Source: Burkholderia cepacia
GTDB lineage: Bacteria > Pseudomonadota > Gammaproteobacteria > Burkholderiales > Burkholderiaceae
Length of the DNA stretch: 64,000 nucleotides
Assembly: GCF_029962485.1 (NCBI RefSeq)
Contig: NZ_CP073637.1
Location: forward strand, 2,108,001-2,172,000
Direction: 5' to 3'
Below the pieces are notes generated by a model that saw nothing but the letters and a program-made list of their open reading frames with translations, made no database searches and was not told where the DNA came from. Each line of letters starts with the position of its first letter. Within the stretch, counting starts at the first letter, position 1. Position numbers and translations under genes: made by a program. Positions 44,793 through 55,840 of the stretch are shown one piece after another.

Positions 44793-46727
44793 TCAGTTGT
44801 CGCCGTCTTGCTTCTGGCTGGCCGTCGAACCGTACAGCTTCACCTTCGAGCGATCGCGCAGCGCGGTGAGATAGGCCTCGCCTTCGCTTTGTGCGTCGAC
44901 TTGCGCCATCTGCTGCTGCGCGGCCGCCAGTTGCTGCGGATCGACCGCCGAACCGGGGATCACGGCGTTCACGCGGTAGATCGCGTAGCCGTCCGCGCCG
45001 AGATCGACACCGACGTAGGCCGGCAGCGTCTTCGCATCGACCTTGTAGACGGCGCTCAGTGCAGCCGGCGTCAAGCCTTGCGACTGCGTGCGCGACACCT
45101 TCTGCGCAGCGGTGAACCCGTCAGCCGACTTCGACTTCTGCAACTCGGCGAGCTTCGCCGCGCCGTCCTTCTTCGCGAGTTCCGCAGCCTGCTCGGCAAC
45201 GACCTTCTGGCGCACGACGTCCTTGATCGCATCGAGCGCGGGCACGGCAGCCGGCTTGTAGTCGGTCACGCGCGCCGAGATCAGCGTGTTGTTGCCGACG
45301 TCGATCGCTTGCGTGTTGTTCTGGCTCTTCACCGAATCGTTCGCGAACACGGCGGCCAGGAACTTCGGATTGTTCAGCGGGCTGGTCGGCGGCAGTTGCG
45401 GGTTCGGCGTCGGCGTGACGGTGGCCGTCTGGATCGTCAGCTTGTACTTGTCCGCGGCCGGCTGCAGCGTCTTCGCCTTTTCGTACACGGTCGACGTGAA
45501 GCCTTCCGCGTTGTCCGTAAACGCCTTCGATGCGTACTGCTGCTTCAGGTCAACCGCGATCTGGTCCTTCACTTCCGCGAACGGCTTCACGGCCGCCGGC
45601 TTCACTTCGGTCGCCTTCAGGATGTGGAAGCCGAGATCCGACTGCACGACACCGCTCACGTCGCCCTGCTTGAGCGCGAACGCGGCGTCGTCGAACGCCT
45701 TGCCGCCTGCCGTCGAGCCACGCGTGATGAAGCCGAGGTCGCCGCCCTTCGCTGCCGACGGCGCGTCCTGCGAGTTCTTCTGCGCGATCTGTGCGAACTG
45801 GTCCGGATGCGCCTTCACGTCGGCGAGCAGTTGCTCGGCCTTCGTCTTCGCTGCCGCCTTGTCGGCCGCGCTGGCGCTGCCCGGTGCCGCGATGAAGATA
45901 TGGCTCACGCGCACCTGCGCTTCGGTGCGGAAGTGCGTCGGGTTGTCGTCGTAGAACTTCTTGATGTCCGCGTCGGTCGGCTGCGCGCTCGCGGCCGCTG
46001 CGGCCGGCGAATACACGAGGTACTGGATCGTCGCAGTCTCCGGCGTCGCGAAGCTCTGCTTGTGCGCGTCATAGTACGCGGTGAGCTGTGCATCGGTCGG
46101 CTGGACCTTCGCTGCGAAGTCGCTCGTCTTCAGCACGAGCGCCTGCACTTCGCGCTGCTGCGCGGCCAGTTCGGACAGACGTTGCGCGAGACTCTTCGGC
46201 GTAAATGCACTCGACACGATGCTGGCCGGAATCTGCTGCAGCGACAGGCTGTAGCGCACGCGCTCCTGGTACTGCTCGGGCGTCATCCCCTGGAACGACA
46301 GCAGCTGCGCATAGCGCTCGACGTCGATCGTACCGTCGGGCTTCTTCAGCGACGCGATCATCGGGTCGCTCATCAGCGCATCGCGCACGGCGTTGTCGGA
46401 GGCGGTGAGGTGGAGGCGTTGCGTCTCGTCGGCCAGCACACGTTGCTGGATCAGGCCGTCGAGCACTTGCTTGCGATGCTCGGGCGTATCGAACATCTTG
46501 ATGTCGAACTGCCCGCCGAGCGCCTGGCGCGCCTGGTCGATCTGCTGGCGGAACGCGCCGTCGAATTCGACCCGCGTGATCTTGTGCCCGTTGACTGCCG
46601 CGACGTTCGCACTGTCGTCGAAGAAGCCGCGGAAGCCTTGGATCCCGACGAAACCCAGCCCCGGCAACACGATCAGGAGCAGGAGCGCCATCATCAGGCG
46701 CTGGTGATTACGGAAGAAATCGAGCAT
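44793..46727 (-). CDS. ppiD: Periplasmic folding chaperone PpiD
   Basis: PpiD is an inner-membrane-anchored chaperone at the SecYEG exit. The 644-residue protein has one N-terminal membrane anchor (about 12-31), a SurA-like chaperone domain and a central parvulin domain (about 255-375) with RVSHIFIAAPG, KGGDLGFITRG and GFHILKATEV. The C-terminal half is Ala- and Lys-rich. Length is close to E. coli PpiD (623). It is the last gene of the quality-control block and is separated from lon by tRNAs. Confidence 0.94.
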   Translation of the reverse strand: MLDFFRNHQRLMMALLLLIVLPGLGFVGIQGFRGFFDDSANVAAVNGHKITRVEFDGAFRQQIDQARQALGGQFDIKMFDTPEHRKQVLDGLIQQRVLADETQRLHLTASDNAVRDALMSDPMIASLKKPDGTIDVERYAQLLSFQGMTPEQYQERVRYSLSLQQIPASIVSSAFTPKSLAQRLSELAAQQREVQALVLKTSDFAAKVQPTDAQLTAYYDAHKQSFATPETATIQYLVYSPAAAAASAQPTDADIKKFYDDNPTHFRTEAQVRVSHIFIAAPGSASAADKAAAKTKAEQLLADVKAHPDQFAQIAQKNSQDAPSAAKGGDLGFITRGSTAGGKAFDDAAFALKQGDVSGVVQSDLGFHILKATEVKPAAVKPFAEVKDQIAVDLKQQYASKAFTDNAEGFTSTVYEKAKTLQPAADKYKLTIQTATVTPTPNPQLPPTSPLNNPKFLAAVFANDSVKSQNNTQAIDVGNNTLISARVTDYKPAAVPALDAIKDVVRQKVVAEQAAELAKKDGAAKLAELQKSKSADGFTAAQKVSRTQSQGLTPAALSAVYKVDAKTLPAYVGVDLGADGYAIYRVNAVIPGSAVDPQQLAAAQQQMAQVDAQSEGEAYLTALRDRSKVKLYGSTASQKQDGDN

Positions 46728-46824
46728 GCGTGACGGGAAAATTGGACAAAACGTCCGATATTACAACATACGGGGTGGGACGGGAGAAAAGCAGGTGTGC
46801 TGCGTGCGGGCGCGGCCGGCAACG

Positions 46825-46885
46825 CAAATGAAAAAGCCCGCACAACGCGGGCCTTTTCATTTTTTGGCGGAGCGGACGGGACTCG
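46825..46885. repeat. Direct repeat copy A: tRNA-Asp 3' end plus terminator
   Basis: This 61-base segment differs at three positions from 47008-47068. The last 21 bases (46865-46885) are identical to the 3' end of tRNA-Asp, CCA included, and the rest copies its terminator. The tRNA-like sequence breaks off after that, so it is a remnant, not a second gene. Confidence 0.85.
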
Positions 46886-46997
46886 CCTACATCCTGCAGG
46901 CCGCGGATGCGCGTGCACGCGCATCCCTTCGAGTCCCGCCGGAAGCCGCGCAGGCGGCTTCCTCCGCTCCGCAGTCACGCGCCCGCCAGCGGGCGCG
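46867..46997. repeat. Cluster of nested palindromes
   Basis: Between the two tRNA-Asp copies lie several inverted repeats: a perfect 22-base palindrome at 46905-46926; a 9-bp stem at 46941-46949/46954-46962 with a GCAG loop; a 9-bp stem at 46978-46986/46989-46997 with a 2-base loop; and an outer pair in which GCGGAGCGGACGGGACTCG (46867-46885) is repeated inverted as CGAGTCCCG (46930-46938) and TCCGCTCCGC (46963-46972), split by the 9-bp hairpin. No gene is visible here. Confidence 0.85.
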
Positions 46998-47007
46998 ATC
47001 GACGACA

Positions 47008-47068
47008 CAAATGAAAAAGCCCGCACAAGGCGGGCTTTCTCATTTTTTGGCGGAGCGGACGGGACTCG
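47008..47068. repeat. Direct repeat copy B (authentic tRNA-Asp 3' end)
   Basis: This is the second copy of the 61-base repeat, 183 bases from copy A, containing the tRNA-Asp terminator and the true 3' end of the tRNA gene (47048-47068). Confidence 0.85.
47014..47038 (-). terminator. Terminator of the tRNA-Asp/tRNA-Val transcript
   Basis: AAAGCCCGC/GCGGGCTTT with a 5-base loop is followed on the minus strand by a U run. It lies 10 bases past the tRNA-Asp CCA end. Confidence 0.85.
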
Positions 47069-47124
47069 AACCCGCGACCCCCGGCGTGACAGGCCGGTAT
47101 TCTAACCGACTGAACTACCGCTCC
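47048..47124 (-). tRNA. tRNA-Asp (anticodon GTC)
   Basis: The 77-base gene has acceptor GGAGCGG/CCGCTCC, discriminator G, an encoded CCA, the T-arm GGTTCGAGTCC and anticodon GTC in the loop CCTGTCAC. It carries aspartate. It lies 23 bases after tRNA-Val and shares its transcript. Confidence 0.97.
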
Positions 47125-47147
47125 TTGGTCTGGCTGAATCAGGAAAC

Positions 47148-47223
47148 TGGTGGGTGCTGAGGGGTTCGAACCCCCGACCTACGCCTTGTAAGGGCGCCGC
47201 TCTACCAGCTGAGCTAAGCACCC
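47148..47223 (-). tRNA. tRNA-Val (anticodon TAC)
   Basis: The 76-base gene has acceptor GGGTGCT/AGCACCC, discriminator A, an encoded CCA, T-arm GGTTCGAACC and anticodon TAC in CCTTACAAG. It is the first tRNA of the pair, downstream of lon. Confidence 0.97.
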
Positions 47224-47362
47224 GTTTCCGATTCGTTCTGACTGCGATCTGCGTTTCCGCATCAACAACCAGCGAGCCCGCAAGTTTAATTCATCCCCGA
47301 TCATTTTGCCAAGCCCCCACGCGATTTTTTTCAACGCTCGTGCACGCGTTTTCAATGCGCAT

Positions 47363-47391
47363 AAAAAAACCCGCGGACACGCCGCGGGTTT
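47363..47391 (-). terminator. Terminator of lon
   Basis: AACCCGCGG/CCGCGGGTT with a 5-base loop is followed on the minus strand by seven U. It lies about 40 bases past the lon stop. Confidence 0.92.
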
Positions 47392-47427
47392 CGTGAACAA
47401 CCGTCAACAACGACGGCGTTCAGGGTC

Positions 47428-49851
47428 TCAGTGCTTGACGACTTCCGTCGAGCCGGCATCCTTCGCCGCCTCGCCGACCGGCGCTGCTGCCTTCGCCTCT
47501 TCTTCCGGCGGCAGCGGCGTCGGCGAACGCTCGAGCGCGAGCTCCAGCACCTTGTCGATCCAGCGGACCGGCACGATCTCGATCGCGTTCTTCACGTTGT
47601 CCGGAATGTCCGCGAGATCCTTCACGTTCTCTTCCGGAATCAGCACGAGCTTGATGCCGCCGCGATGCGCAGCCAGCAGCTTTTCCTTCAGCCCACCGAT
47701 CGGCAGCACTTCGCCACGCAACGTGATTTCGCCCGTCATCGCGACATCGGCACGCACGGGGATACCCGTCAGCACCGACACCAGCGCGGTCGTCATCGCA
47801 CCGCCAGCGGACGGACCGTCCTTCGGCGTCGCGCCTTCCGGCACGTGGATGTGGATGTCCTGCTTCTCGAACGCTTCGTCCTTGATGCCCAGACGGCGCG
47901 AACGCGAGCGCACGACCGAACGCGCAGCCTCGACCGACTCCTTCATCACGTCGCCGAGCGAACCCGTACGGATCACGTTGCCCTTGCCCGGCATCACCGC
48001 GGCTTCGATCGTCAGCAGATCGCCGCCGACTTCCGTCCACGCGAGACCCGTAACCTGACCGACCTGGTTTTCCTTCGCCGCGAGGCCGAAGTCGTACTTG
48101 CGCACGCCGAGGAACGTGTCGAGGTTTTCACCGTCGACCTTGATCGCACCCGATGCCTTCTTCAGCAGCAGCATCTTCACGACCTTGCGGCAGATCTTTG
48201 ACACTTCCCGCTCGAGCGAACGCACACCGGCTTCACGCGTGTAGTAGCGGATGATGTCGCGGATCGCCTGTTCGGTGACATCGATCTCGCCGTCCTTCAG
48301 CCCGTTGTTCTTCTTCTGCTTCGGCAACAGGTAACGCTGGGCGATGCTGACCTTCTCGTCTTCCGTGTAACCCGACAGACGGATCACTTCCATCCGGTCG
48401 AGCAGCGGCGGCGGGATGTTCAGCGAGTTCGACGTCGCGACGAACATCACGTCCGACAGATCGAAGTCGACTTCGATGTAGTGGTCGGCGAACGTGTGGT
48501 TCTGTTCCGGATCGAGCACTTCGAGCAGCGCCGACGACGGATCGCCGCGGAAATCCATGCCCATCTTGTCGACTTCGTCGAGCAGGAAGAGCGGATTGCG
48601 CACGCCGACCTTCGTCAGGCTCTGCAGGATCTTGCCCGGCATCGAACCGATGTACGTACGGCGGTGGCCACGGATCTCGGCTTCGTCACGCACGCCGCCC
48701 AGCGCCATCCGGACGAACTTGCGGTTCGTCGCCCGTGCGATCGACTGGCCGAGCGAGGTCTTGCCGACGCCCGGGGGCCCGACGAGGCACAGGATCGGCG
48801 CCTTGACCTTGTCCACGCGCTGTTGCACCGCGAGATACTCGAGGATCCGTTCCTTGACCTTCTCGAGGCCGAAGTGATCTTCGTCGAGTACCTGCTCGGC
48901 GTTCGACAGGTCGTTGTTGACCTTGCTCTTCTTGCGCCACGGCAGGCCGATCAGCGTGTCGATGTAGTTGCGCACGACGGTCGCTTCCGCCGACATCGGC
49001 GACATCAGCTTCAGCTTCTTCAGCTCGGCGTCGGCCTTCTTCTTCGCTTCCTTCGGCATGCGCGCGGCGTTGATGCGCTTCTCGAGCTCCTCGAGATCCG
49101 CACCTTCCTCGCCTTCGCCCAGTTCCTTCTGGATCGCCTTGACCTGTTCGTTCAGGTAGTACTCGCGCTGGCTCTTTTCCATCTGGCGCTTCACGCGCCC
49201 GCGGATGCGCTTTTCGACCTGCAGGATGTCGATCTCGGCTTCGAGTTGCGCGAGCAGGTGCTCGAGGCGCTCGATGACCGGGAACATCTCGAGGATGTGC
49301 TGCTTCTGGTCGAGCTTCAGCGGCAGGCGCTCGGCGATCATGTCCGCGAGGCGGCCTGCTTCGTCGATACCCGACAGCGACGTGAGGATCTCCGGCGGGA
49401 TCTTCTTGTTCAGCTTCACGTACTGGTCGAACTGCGACACGATCGCCCGGCGCAGCGCTTCCGTTTCAGCGCTGTCGGCGTGATCGGGCTCGAGCGGCAT
49501 CACTTCGCAGGAGAACTGCGTCTCCTGTTCTTCGATCGACAACGCCTTTGCGCGCTGCAAGCCTTCGACGAGCACCTTCACGGTGCCGTCCGGCAGCTTC
49601 AGCATCTGCAGGATGTTCGCGATACAACCGACCTCGTACATGTCCTTTTCGGTCGGTTCGTCCTTGGCCGCGGTTTTCTGGGCGACGAGCATGATGTGCT
49701 TGCCGCCTTCCATCGCTGCTTCGAGGGCCTTGATCGATTTCGGCCGGCCCACGAAGAGCGGAATTACCATGTGCGGGAAAACGACGACATCCCGCAGCGG
49801 CAGCAGCGGGAGCGTGATGCGTTCCGGCGGGAGAAGTTGGGTGCCTGACAT
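47428..49851 (-). CDS. lon: ATP-dependent protease Lon
   Basis: Lon degrades misfolded and regulatory proteins. The 807-residue protein has the N-terminal LON substrate domain, the AAA+ domain with Walker [10 protein letters not shown] and Walker [11 protein letters not shown], sensor [14 protein letters not shown], and the protease domain with the Ser in KDGPSAGG and the Lys in [10 protein letters not shown] Pro/Ala-rich acidic tail follows. GGGGA precedes the ATG. Order tig-clpP-clpX-lon is the classic quality-control block; I could not find a convincing heat-shock promoter. Confidence 0.98.
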   Translation of the reverse strand: MSGTQLLPPERITLPLLPLRDVVVFPHMVIPLFVGRPKSIKALEAAMEGGKHIMLVAQKTAAKDEPTEKDMYEVGCIANILQMLKLPDGTVKVLVEGLQRAKALSIEEQETQFSCEVMPLEPDHADSAETEALRRAIVSQFDQYVKLNKKIPPEILTSLSGIDEAGRLADMIAERLPLKLDQKQHILEMFPVIERLEHLLAQLEAEIDILQVEKRIRGRVKRQMEKSQREYYLNEQVKAIQKELGEGEEGADLEELEKRINAARMPKEAKKKADAELKKLKLMSPMSAEATVVRNYIDTLIGLPWRKKSKVNNDLSNAEQVLDEDHFGLEKVKERILEYLAVQQRVDKVKAPILCLVGPPGVGKTSLGQSIARATNRKFVRMALGGVRDEAEIRGHRRTYIGSMPGKILQSLTKVGVRNPLFLLDEVDKMGMDFRGDPSSALLEVLDPEQNHTFADHYIEVDFDLSDVMFVATSNSLNIPPPLLDRMEVIRLSGYTEDEKVSIAQRYLLPKQKKNNGLKDGEIDVTEQAIRDIIRYYTREAGVRSLEREVSKICRKVVKMLLLKKASGAIKVDGENLDTFLGVRKYDFGLAAKENQVGQVTGLAWTEVGGDLLTIEAAVMPGKGNVIRTGSLGDVMKESVEAARSVVRSRSRRLGIKDEAFEKQDIHIHVPEGATPKDGPSAGGAMTTALVSVLTGIPVRADVAMTGEITLRGEVLPIGGLKEKLLAAHRGGIKLVLIPEENVKDLADIPDNVKNAIEIVPVRWIDKVLELALERSPTPLPPEEEAKAAAPVGEAAKDAGSTEVVKH

Positions 49852-49986
49852 TTCATTTCCCCATGAGTGGAATCAATTGTTCGGTAATTGAGGCCGCCAC
49901 AACGAATTGCAAGCCTTCAAGTGCGGGAAATATTCGGTAAGAAAGTAACCACCGCGTTTCGAGTCAGAGTTACCCACAAGATAAAC

Positions 49987-50027
49987 GAAAAAAAGCCGCC
50001 CACGGTCTCATGAACGGCCTTTTTCGC
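49987..50027 (-). terminator. Probable terminator of clpX
   Basis: On the minus strand AAAAGGCCG pairs with CGGCTTTTT (one G-U pair), and a run of seven U follows. The loop is long, so strength is uncertain. Confidence 0.5.
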
Positions 50028-50048
50028 AGAACATCGTCGGCAAGCCGG

Positions 50049-51320
<1,272 letters not shown>

Positions 51321-51483
51321 GAATGTAGAGCCTCCGGACAGGTAAATGACATGATACGCCGAATGCTCCGGACGCCGCGCCTAGGGCGCGACCGGAGCCG
51401 GCTGGATGTGCTTGCCGCAGATGCTCAGGGCGTTCGGGGCAGCAGGGGCCGCCGCACGAATCGGGGCGGCACCCTACTTACGC

Positions 51484-52137
51484 TCACGGGCGCTTCAGCA
51501 ACACCTGATCGATCAGCCCGTACGCCTTCGCATCCTCGCTCGACATGAAGTTATCACGGTCGGTGTCGCGCGCGATGCGCTCGACGTCCTGGCCCGTGTG
51601 CTGCGCGAGCAACTGGTTCAGCCGCTCCTTCAGGTAGAGGATTTCGCGTGCCTGGATCTCGATGTCGGACGCCTGGCCGCGCGCGCCGCCGAGCGGCTGG
51701 TGAATCATCACGCGCGAGTTCGGCAGCGCGAAGCGCTTGCCCTTCGCACCCGACGCGAGCAGGAACGCGCCCATGCTGGCCGCGAGCCCCATGCACAGCG
51801 TCGACACGTCCGGCTTGATGAACTGCATCGTGTCGTAGATCGCCATGCCGGCCGACACCGACCCGCCCGGGCTGTTGATGTACAGGCTGATGTCCTTGTC
51901 GGGATTCTCGCTCTCGAGGAACAGCAATTGCGCGACCACGAGATTGGCGGTCTGGTCGTTCACTTCGCCGACCATGAACACCAGGCGCTCCTTCAGGAGA
52001 CGCGAGTAGATATCGTACGAACGCTCGCCGCGGCCGCTCGTTTCGACGACGATCGGCACCAGCCCCAGCGCTTGCGCCTCGAAACCCTGCGGCGCGTTCG
52101 AAGCAAGCATGTCCAGCAATTCAGCGCGAGTGATCAT
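51484..52137 (-). CDS. clpP: ClpP protease subunit
   Basis: ClpP is the tetradecameric serine protease partner of ClpX. The 217-residue protein has the triad Ser121 (GLAASMGAF), His146 (MIHQPLGG) and Asp195 (DRDNFMS); the spacing equals that of E. coli ClpP shifted by 24. The N-terminal 20 residues match a short propeptide. It lies downstream of tig, from which it is separated by a strong terminator, so it needs its own promoter in the 86 bases after that terminator. Confidence 0.98.
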   Translation of the reverse strand: MITRAELLDMLASNAPQGFEAQALGLVPIVVETSGRGERSYDIYSRLLKERLVFMVGEVNDQTANLVVAQLLFLESENPDKDISLYINSPGGSVSAGMAIYDTMQFIKPDVSTLCMGLAASMGAFLLASGAKGKRFALPNSRVMIHQPLGGARGQASDIEIQAREILYLKERLNQLLAQHTGQDVERIARDTDRDNFMSSEDAKAYGLIDQVLLKRP

Positions 52138-52223
52138 TCAATGAACCTTGTTCGAATGGAAAATTGAACGGAAGGAAGCCGCCCGCTCAATCGCCATATT
52201 AATGGCAACCGTGCGCTTGACGT

Positions 52224-52265
52224 AAAAACGGCGTGCGGGCCGTCGCTCCGACAGCCGGCACGCCG
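52224..52265 (-). terminator. Terminator between tig and clpP
   Basis: CGGCGTGC (52229-52236) pairs with GCACGCCG (52258-52265); an inner stem GGC-GTC/GAC-GCC with one C-A mismatch extends it. Five U follow on the minus strand. Confidence 0.85.
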
Positions 52266-52277
52266 CTAGAGCAACAC

Positions 52278-53624
52278 TTACGCTTGCGCCGATGCGCTCG
52301 CGAGTGCCTCGAAGCTCACTTCCTTGTCCGTCACCTTCGCCTTGCCCAGCACGAAATCGACGACGTTGCTTTCAACGACGAACGCTTCCATCTCGGCGAG
52401 GCGCTGCTGGTTGGAATAATACCAGCGGACCACTTCCTTCGGGTCTTCGTAGCTCTTCGCGAACTCGTCGACTTCCGCGCGGATCTGTTCCGGCTTCGCT
52501 TCCAGGTTGTTCGACTTCACGAGTTCGGCCAGCACGAGGCCCAGCTTCACGCGGCGCTCGGCCTGCTCGGCGAACATTTCCGCCGGGATCGGTGCGTCCT
52601 TCGCGTTCGGCACGCCGCGCTGCGCCAGATCCTGGCGAGCCATTTCGACGAGGCGTTGCTGGTCTTGCTCGATCAGCGCCTTCGGCACGTCGAGTTCGGA
52701 GATCTTCAGCAGCGCGTCCATCACCTGGTTCTTGACGATCGACTGCGTGCGACGCTTCGCTTCGCGCTCGAGGTTTTCCTTGATCTCGCCGCGCATCTTC
52801 GTGAGGTCGCCGTCTTCGATGCCGAGCGACTTCGCGAATTCGCCGTCGATTTCCGGCAGGTGCGGCCACTCGATCTTCTTCATCGTGACCGTGAATTGCG
52901 CGGTCTTGCCGGCAACGTCGGCACCGTGGTAGTCGTCCGGGAACTTCAGGTCGAACGTACGCGCTTCACCGACCTTCAGGCCCAGCGCGGCGGTTTCGAA
53001 TTCCGGCAGCATGCGGCCTTCGCCGAGCACGAACGGGAAATCTTCAGCCGTGCCGCCCTGGAACGCGACGTCGTCGATCTTGCCGACGAAGTCGACCGTC
53101 ACGCGGTCGCCGTTCTTCGCTGCGGTGTCCGCGCCGCCGTCGCCGTGCTCGCCGGCTTCGCCGCGTGCGTGGAAGTGCACGCGCTGCTTGCGCAGGATGT
53201 CCAGCGTGCGGTCGATTTCGGCGTCGCTGATCGACGTCGTCGAGCGCTCGACTTCAGCCGTCGCCAGATCACCGATCTTCACTTCCGGGTAGACCTCGAA
53301 CGTCGCGTCGAACGCGTATGCATCCTCAGCCTGTTCCTGCTTCGGCTCGAAGCTCGGCTGGCCGGCGACGCGCAGGTTTTCCGCGCGGCTGATCGTGAAG
53401 AATTCCTGGCCGATCTTGTCGCTCAGCACTTCGGCTTCGACCTGACCCGCGTACTGTTGCGCGACCATCTTCAGCGGCACCTTGCCCGGGCGGAAACCCG
53501 GCATGCGCACGTTCTTCGCGAGTTTCTGGATACGGGCGTCGATTTCCTTCTGCACGGTGTCTTTCGGCAGGGAAATCGTCACGCGGCGTTCAAGCTTGCC
53601 GAGGTTCTCAACAACGTTAGCCAT
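52278..53624 (-). CDS. tig: Trigger factor
   Basis: Trigger factor is the ribosome-bound chaperone and prolyl isomerase. The 448-residue protein has the N-terminal ribosome-docking signature GFRPGKVP (about 45-52), a central FKBP-type PPIase domain (about 160-245) with [14 protein letters not shown] and [13 protein letters not shown], and a C-terminal helical chaperone domain. An insertion in the N-terminal part ([22 protein letters not shown]) is acidic and Gly-rich. The ATG at 53624 starts [10 protein letters not shown], the usual beginning; the upstream frame is unsupported. Confidence 0.97.
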   Translation of the reverse strand: MANVVENLGKLERRVTISLPKDTVQKEIDARIQKLAKNVRMPGFRPGKVPLKMVAQQYAGQVEAEVLSDKIGQEFFTISRAENLRVAGQPSFEPKQEQAEDAYAFDATFEVYPEVKIGDLATAEVERSTTSISDAEIDRTLDILRKQRVHFHARGEAGEHGDGGADTAAKNGDRVTVDFVGKIDDVAFQGGTAEDFPFVLGEGRMLPEFETAALGLKVGEARTFDLKFPDDYHGADVAGKTAQFTVTMKKIEWPHLPEIDGEFAKSLGIEDGDLTKMRGEIKENLEREAKRRTQSIVKNQVMDALLKISELDVPKALIEQDQQRLVEMARQDLAQRGVPNAKDAPIPAEMFAEQAERRVKLGLVLAELVKSNNLEAKPEQIRAEVDEFAKSYEDPKEVVRWYYSNQQRLAEMEAFVVESNVVDFVLGKAKVTDKEVSFEALASASAQA

Positions 53625-54012
53625 GGCTTCAATCGTCCTAAAATTATTCGAGCGAATCGGGTTTTCCTTGCCGTGCCTGCCTGCAGCATGCGGTGCGTCG
53701 CACTCACACGCCGCGCCGGAGCGCCACGCCATCCCTGCACGCGCCGAATGGCTAGCGCAAGCGGCTCGGAGCACGGCTTTGGCCGGAAGAATCGACTATT
53801 CTAGCAAACAATTTTCCTCGTACTGCCAGATCAGCGCGTCGCGCGTGCATCCTCACCATGCCGACAGCCCCGCGCACGGCAACGCGCGCGGATCGCCGCT
53901 ATGCCGAACGCCGTATCCTCCACGGCCCCACCATCCTGTAAGCTCCAATGGAAAGTGAGCCGTCATTGCGGCCGCGTCATTCTTCACACCAATTACGCCT
54001 TCCGGAGACACC
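53625..54012. other. Divergent region between tig and glycerate kinase
   Basis: No gene is seen in these 388 bases. TAGAAT on the minus strand (53803-53798) could be a tig -10, without a good -35. The right part must hold the glycerate kinase promoter, which I cannot place. Confidence 0.4.
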
Positions 54013-55158
54013 ATGCCGCAACACCCGTCCGCGCCTGTCGTCGTCATCGCGCCCGATTCGTTCAAAGGCTCGCTTTCCGCCGAGCAGGTCGCGGACGCGA
54101 TCGCCACCGGCATCCGCCGCGCCCGGCCCGACGCGGTCGTGCGCTGCTGCCCGATGGCCGACGGCGGCGAAGGCACGCTCGACGCGATGCTGGCGGGCGG
54201 CGGCACGCGGCGCACGCTGCAGGTGGCCGGCGCGTCGCTCGCGGCACGCGACGCGGCGGTCGGCGTGATCGACGCGCGCACCGCGATCGTCGAGACGGCC
54301 GAGATCGTCGGCATTACCGACGCGGTCGGCATGAGCGTACCGGTCGACGCGCGCAGCACGCGCGGGATGGGCGAGGCGATCCGCACGCTGCTCGACGACG
54401 GCGTGCGCCGCTTCTTCGTCGCGCTCGGCGGCAGCAGCACCAACGACGCGGGCGCCGGGCTGCTCGCAGGCCTCGGCCTGCAGTGCTTCGACGCCGGCGG
54501 CCAGCCGGTCGAGCCCGTGCCGTCGCGGCTCGCCGACATCGCGCGCGTCGACGCGTCGGCGCTCGACCCGCGCCTGAAGGAAACGGAATTCGTCGGCATG
54601 TCCGATGTCGACAACCCGCTGACGGGCGCGCACGGCGCGACCGCGGTGTTCGGCCCGCAAAAGGGTGTGGCGCCCGATCAGGTTGCGACCCTCGACGCCG
54701 CCCTCGCCCGCTTCGCCGACCTGCTCGAAGCCGAGCTCGACCGCCGCGGCCGTGACCTGCCGGGCGCGGGCGCCGCGGGCGGCCTCGGGTTCGCGCTGCA
54801 CATGCTCGGCGCGCAGTTCGAAGCCGGCGCCGAAGTGGTCGCGCGCCAGGTCGGGCTCGACGCCGCGCTCGCCGGCGCCGACTGGCTGATCACCGGCGAA
54901 GGCCGCTCCGACGTGCAGACGCTGCACGGCAAGGCGCCGTTCATCGCATGCCGTCACGCGCAGGCCGCCGGCGTACCCGCGTCGCTGCTGTCGGGGGCGG
55001 TCGACCCGGCCGCGCTGCCGCGCCTGTCCGAGCATTTTTCCGGCTGCTTTTCGCCGGCTCCCGGGCCGATCACGCTCGACGTCGCGATCCGCGACGCGGC
55101 CAATCTGCTCGCCAACGAAGCGGAACAATTGACGCGCCTGAAATACGGTGCAAACTGA
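54013..55158 (+). CDS. Glycerate kinase
   Basis: The enzyme phosphorylates D-glycerate. The 381-residue protein is of the GlxK/GarK class I type, recognised by APDSFKGSLSA at residues 13-23, the PMADGGEGT motif and the GGSSTNDAGAG motif, plus GPQKGV and TGEGRSD-type loops later. GlxK-type enzymes give 2-phosphoglycerate. GGAGA precedes the ATG. It completes the pathway of hyi and glxR at the start of the window but stands alone here, followed by a MarR regulator. Confidence 0.94.
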   Translation: MPQHPSAPVVVIAPDSFKGSLSAEQVADAIATGIRRARPDAVVRCCPMADGGEGTLDAMLAGGGTRRTLQVAGASLAARDAAVGVIDARTAIVETAEIVGITDAVGMSVPVDARSTRGMGEAIRTLLDDGVRRFFVALGGSSTNDAGAGLLAGLGLQCFDAGGQPVEPVPSRLADIARVDASALDPRLKETEFVGMSDVDNPLTGAHGATAVFGPQKGVAPDQVATLDAALARFADLLEAELDRRGRDLPGAGAAGGLGFALHMLGAQFEAGAEVVARQVGLDAALAGADWLITGEGRSDVQTLHGKAPFIACRHAQAAGVPASLLSGAVDPAALPRLSEHFSGCFSPAPGPITLDVAIRDAANLLANEAEQLTRLKYGAN

Positions 55159-55220
55159 CCGTTGACCCGAGCGCGCGATACAGGAACAATCGGGCCCGCC
55201 CTTTTTCTTCAGGATTCGAC

Positions 55221-55670
55221 ATGAAAGGCCGTCAAGCCGGGCTCGATCAGTTTCTGACCTATCGCCTCCACGCGCTCACGAAGCGCTCCGACCGCGGGAT
55301 CGGCGAGGTGTACCGGCACAAGCTCGACATCTCGCTGCCCGAGGCGCGCGTGATCGCCGCCGTCGGCGCGTTCGGCCCGTTCTCGATCATGGATCTCGCA
55401 CGTCACACCAATCTCGACAAGAGCCAGGCAAGCCGCGCGGCCGAGGCGCTGCTGCGCCAGGGGCTGCTAGAGCGCAGCGCGAGCGAGGAGGACGGCCGGA
55501 TCGTGCTGATCGCGCTGACCGCCGACGGCCGTGCACTGCATCGCAAGATCATGCCGATCGTGCGCAAATGGAACGACGGCCTGCTCGCCTGCCTGTCCGA
55601 CAGCGAACGCCAGACGTTCGAGCGGCTGCTCGACAAGGTCGTCGCGCACGCCACCGAGCGGGACGACTGA
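55221..55670 (+). CDS. MarR-family transcriptional regulator
   Basis: The 149-residue protein is a winged-helix dimer: LPEARVIAAVGAFGPFSIMDLARHTNLDKSQASRAAEALL forms the recognition helices, followed by the wing with SEEDGRIVLIALT. It is 62 bases after the glycerate kinase gene on the same strand, so it may control it or the divergent ketopantoate-reductase-like gene's region. Its ligand is unknown. The ATG at 55221 has AGGA upstream. Confidence 0.9.
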   Translation: MKGRQAGLDQFLTYRLHALTKRSDRGIGEVYRHKLDISLPEARVIAAVGAFGPFSIMDLARHTNLDKSQASRAAEALLRQGLLERSASEEDGRIVLIALTADGRALHRKIMPIVRKWNDGLLACLSDSERQTFERLLDKVVAHATERDD

Positions 55671-55840
55671 GCCGCATCACGGGCGCCGCGCCGGCCATAT
55701 TGATCCGACGAATTCGACGGGCTGCCCACGTTGCCTGACCGGCAACGCGGGCGGCCCGCTTTGCGTCATGTGGCGGGCGCGATGAACGTCCCGCGCTTCG
55801 CCGCTGGCGCCGGGCCGCACCGGTAGCGGCCCTGCACGCG

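Noticed and set aside
44775..46733. A 652-codon plus-strand frame opposite ppiD
   Set aside because: Mirror image of a recognised gene, Arg/Leu-rich, no start signals.
46797..47105. Frames spanning the tRNA-Asp duplication, with repeated AFSFFGGADGTR peptides
   Set aside because: The repeats in the peptides only reflect the duplicated terminator and tRNA end; these are translated tRNA sequences, not genes.
46728..47223. Complete integrated element at the tRNA genes
   Set aside because: There is no integrase or cargo gene; only about 180 bases separate the two tRNA-end copies.
49915..49921. A CTTGAAG on the minus strand upstream of lon, like a heat-shock -35
   Set aside because: No matching CCCCAT-type -10 at the right distance, so I do not claim a sigma-32 promoter.
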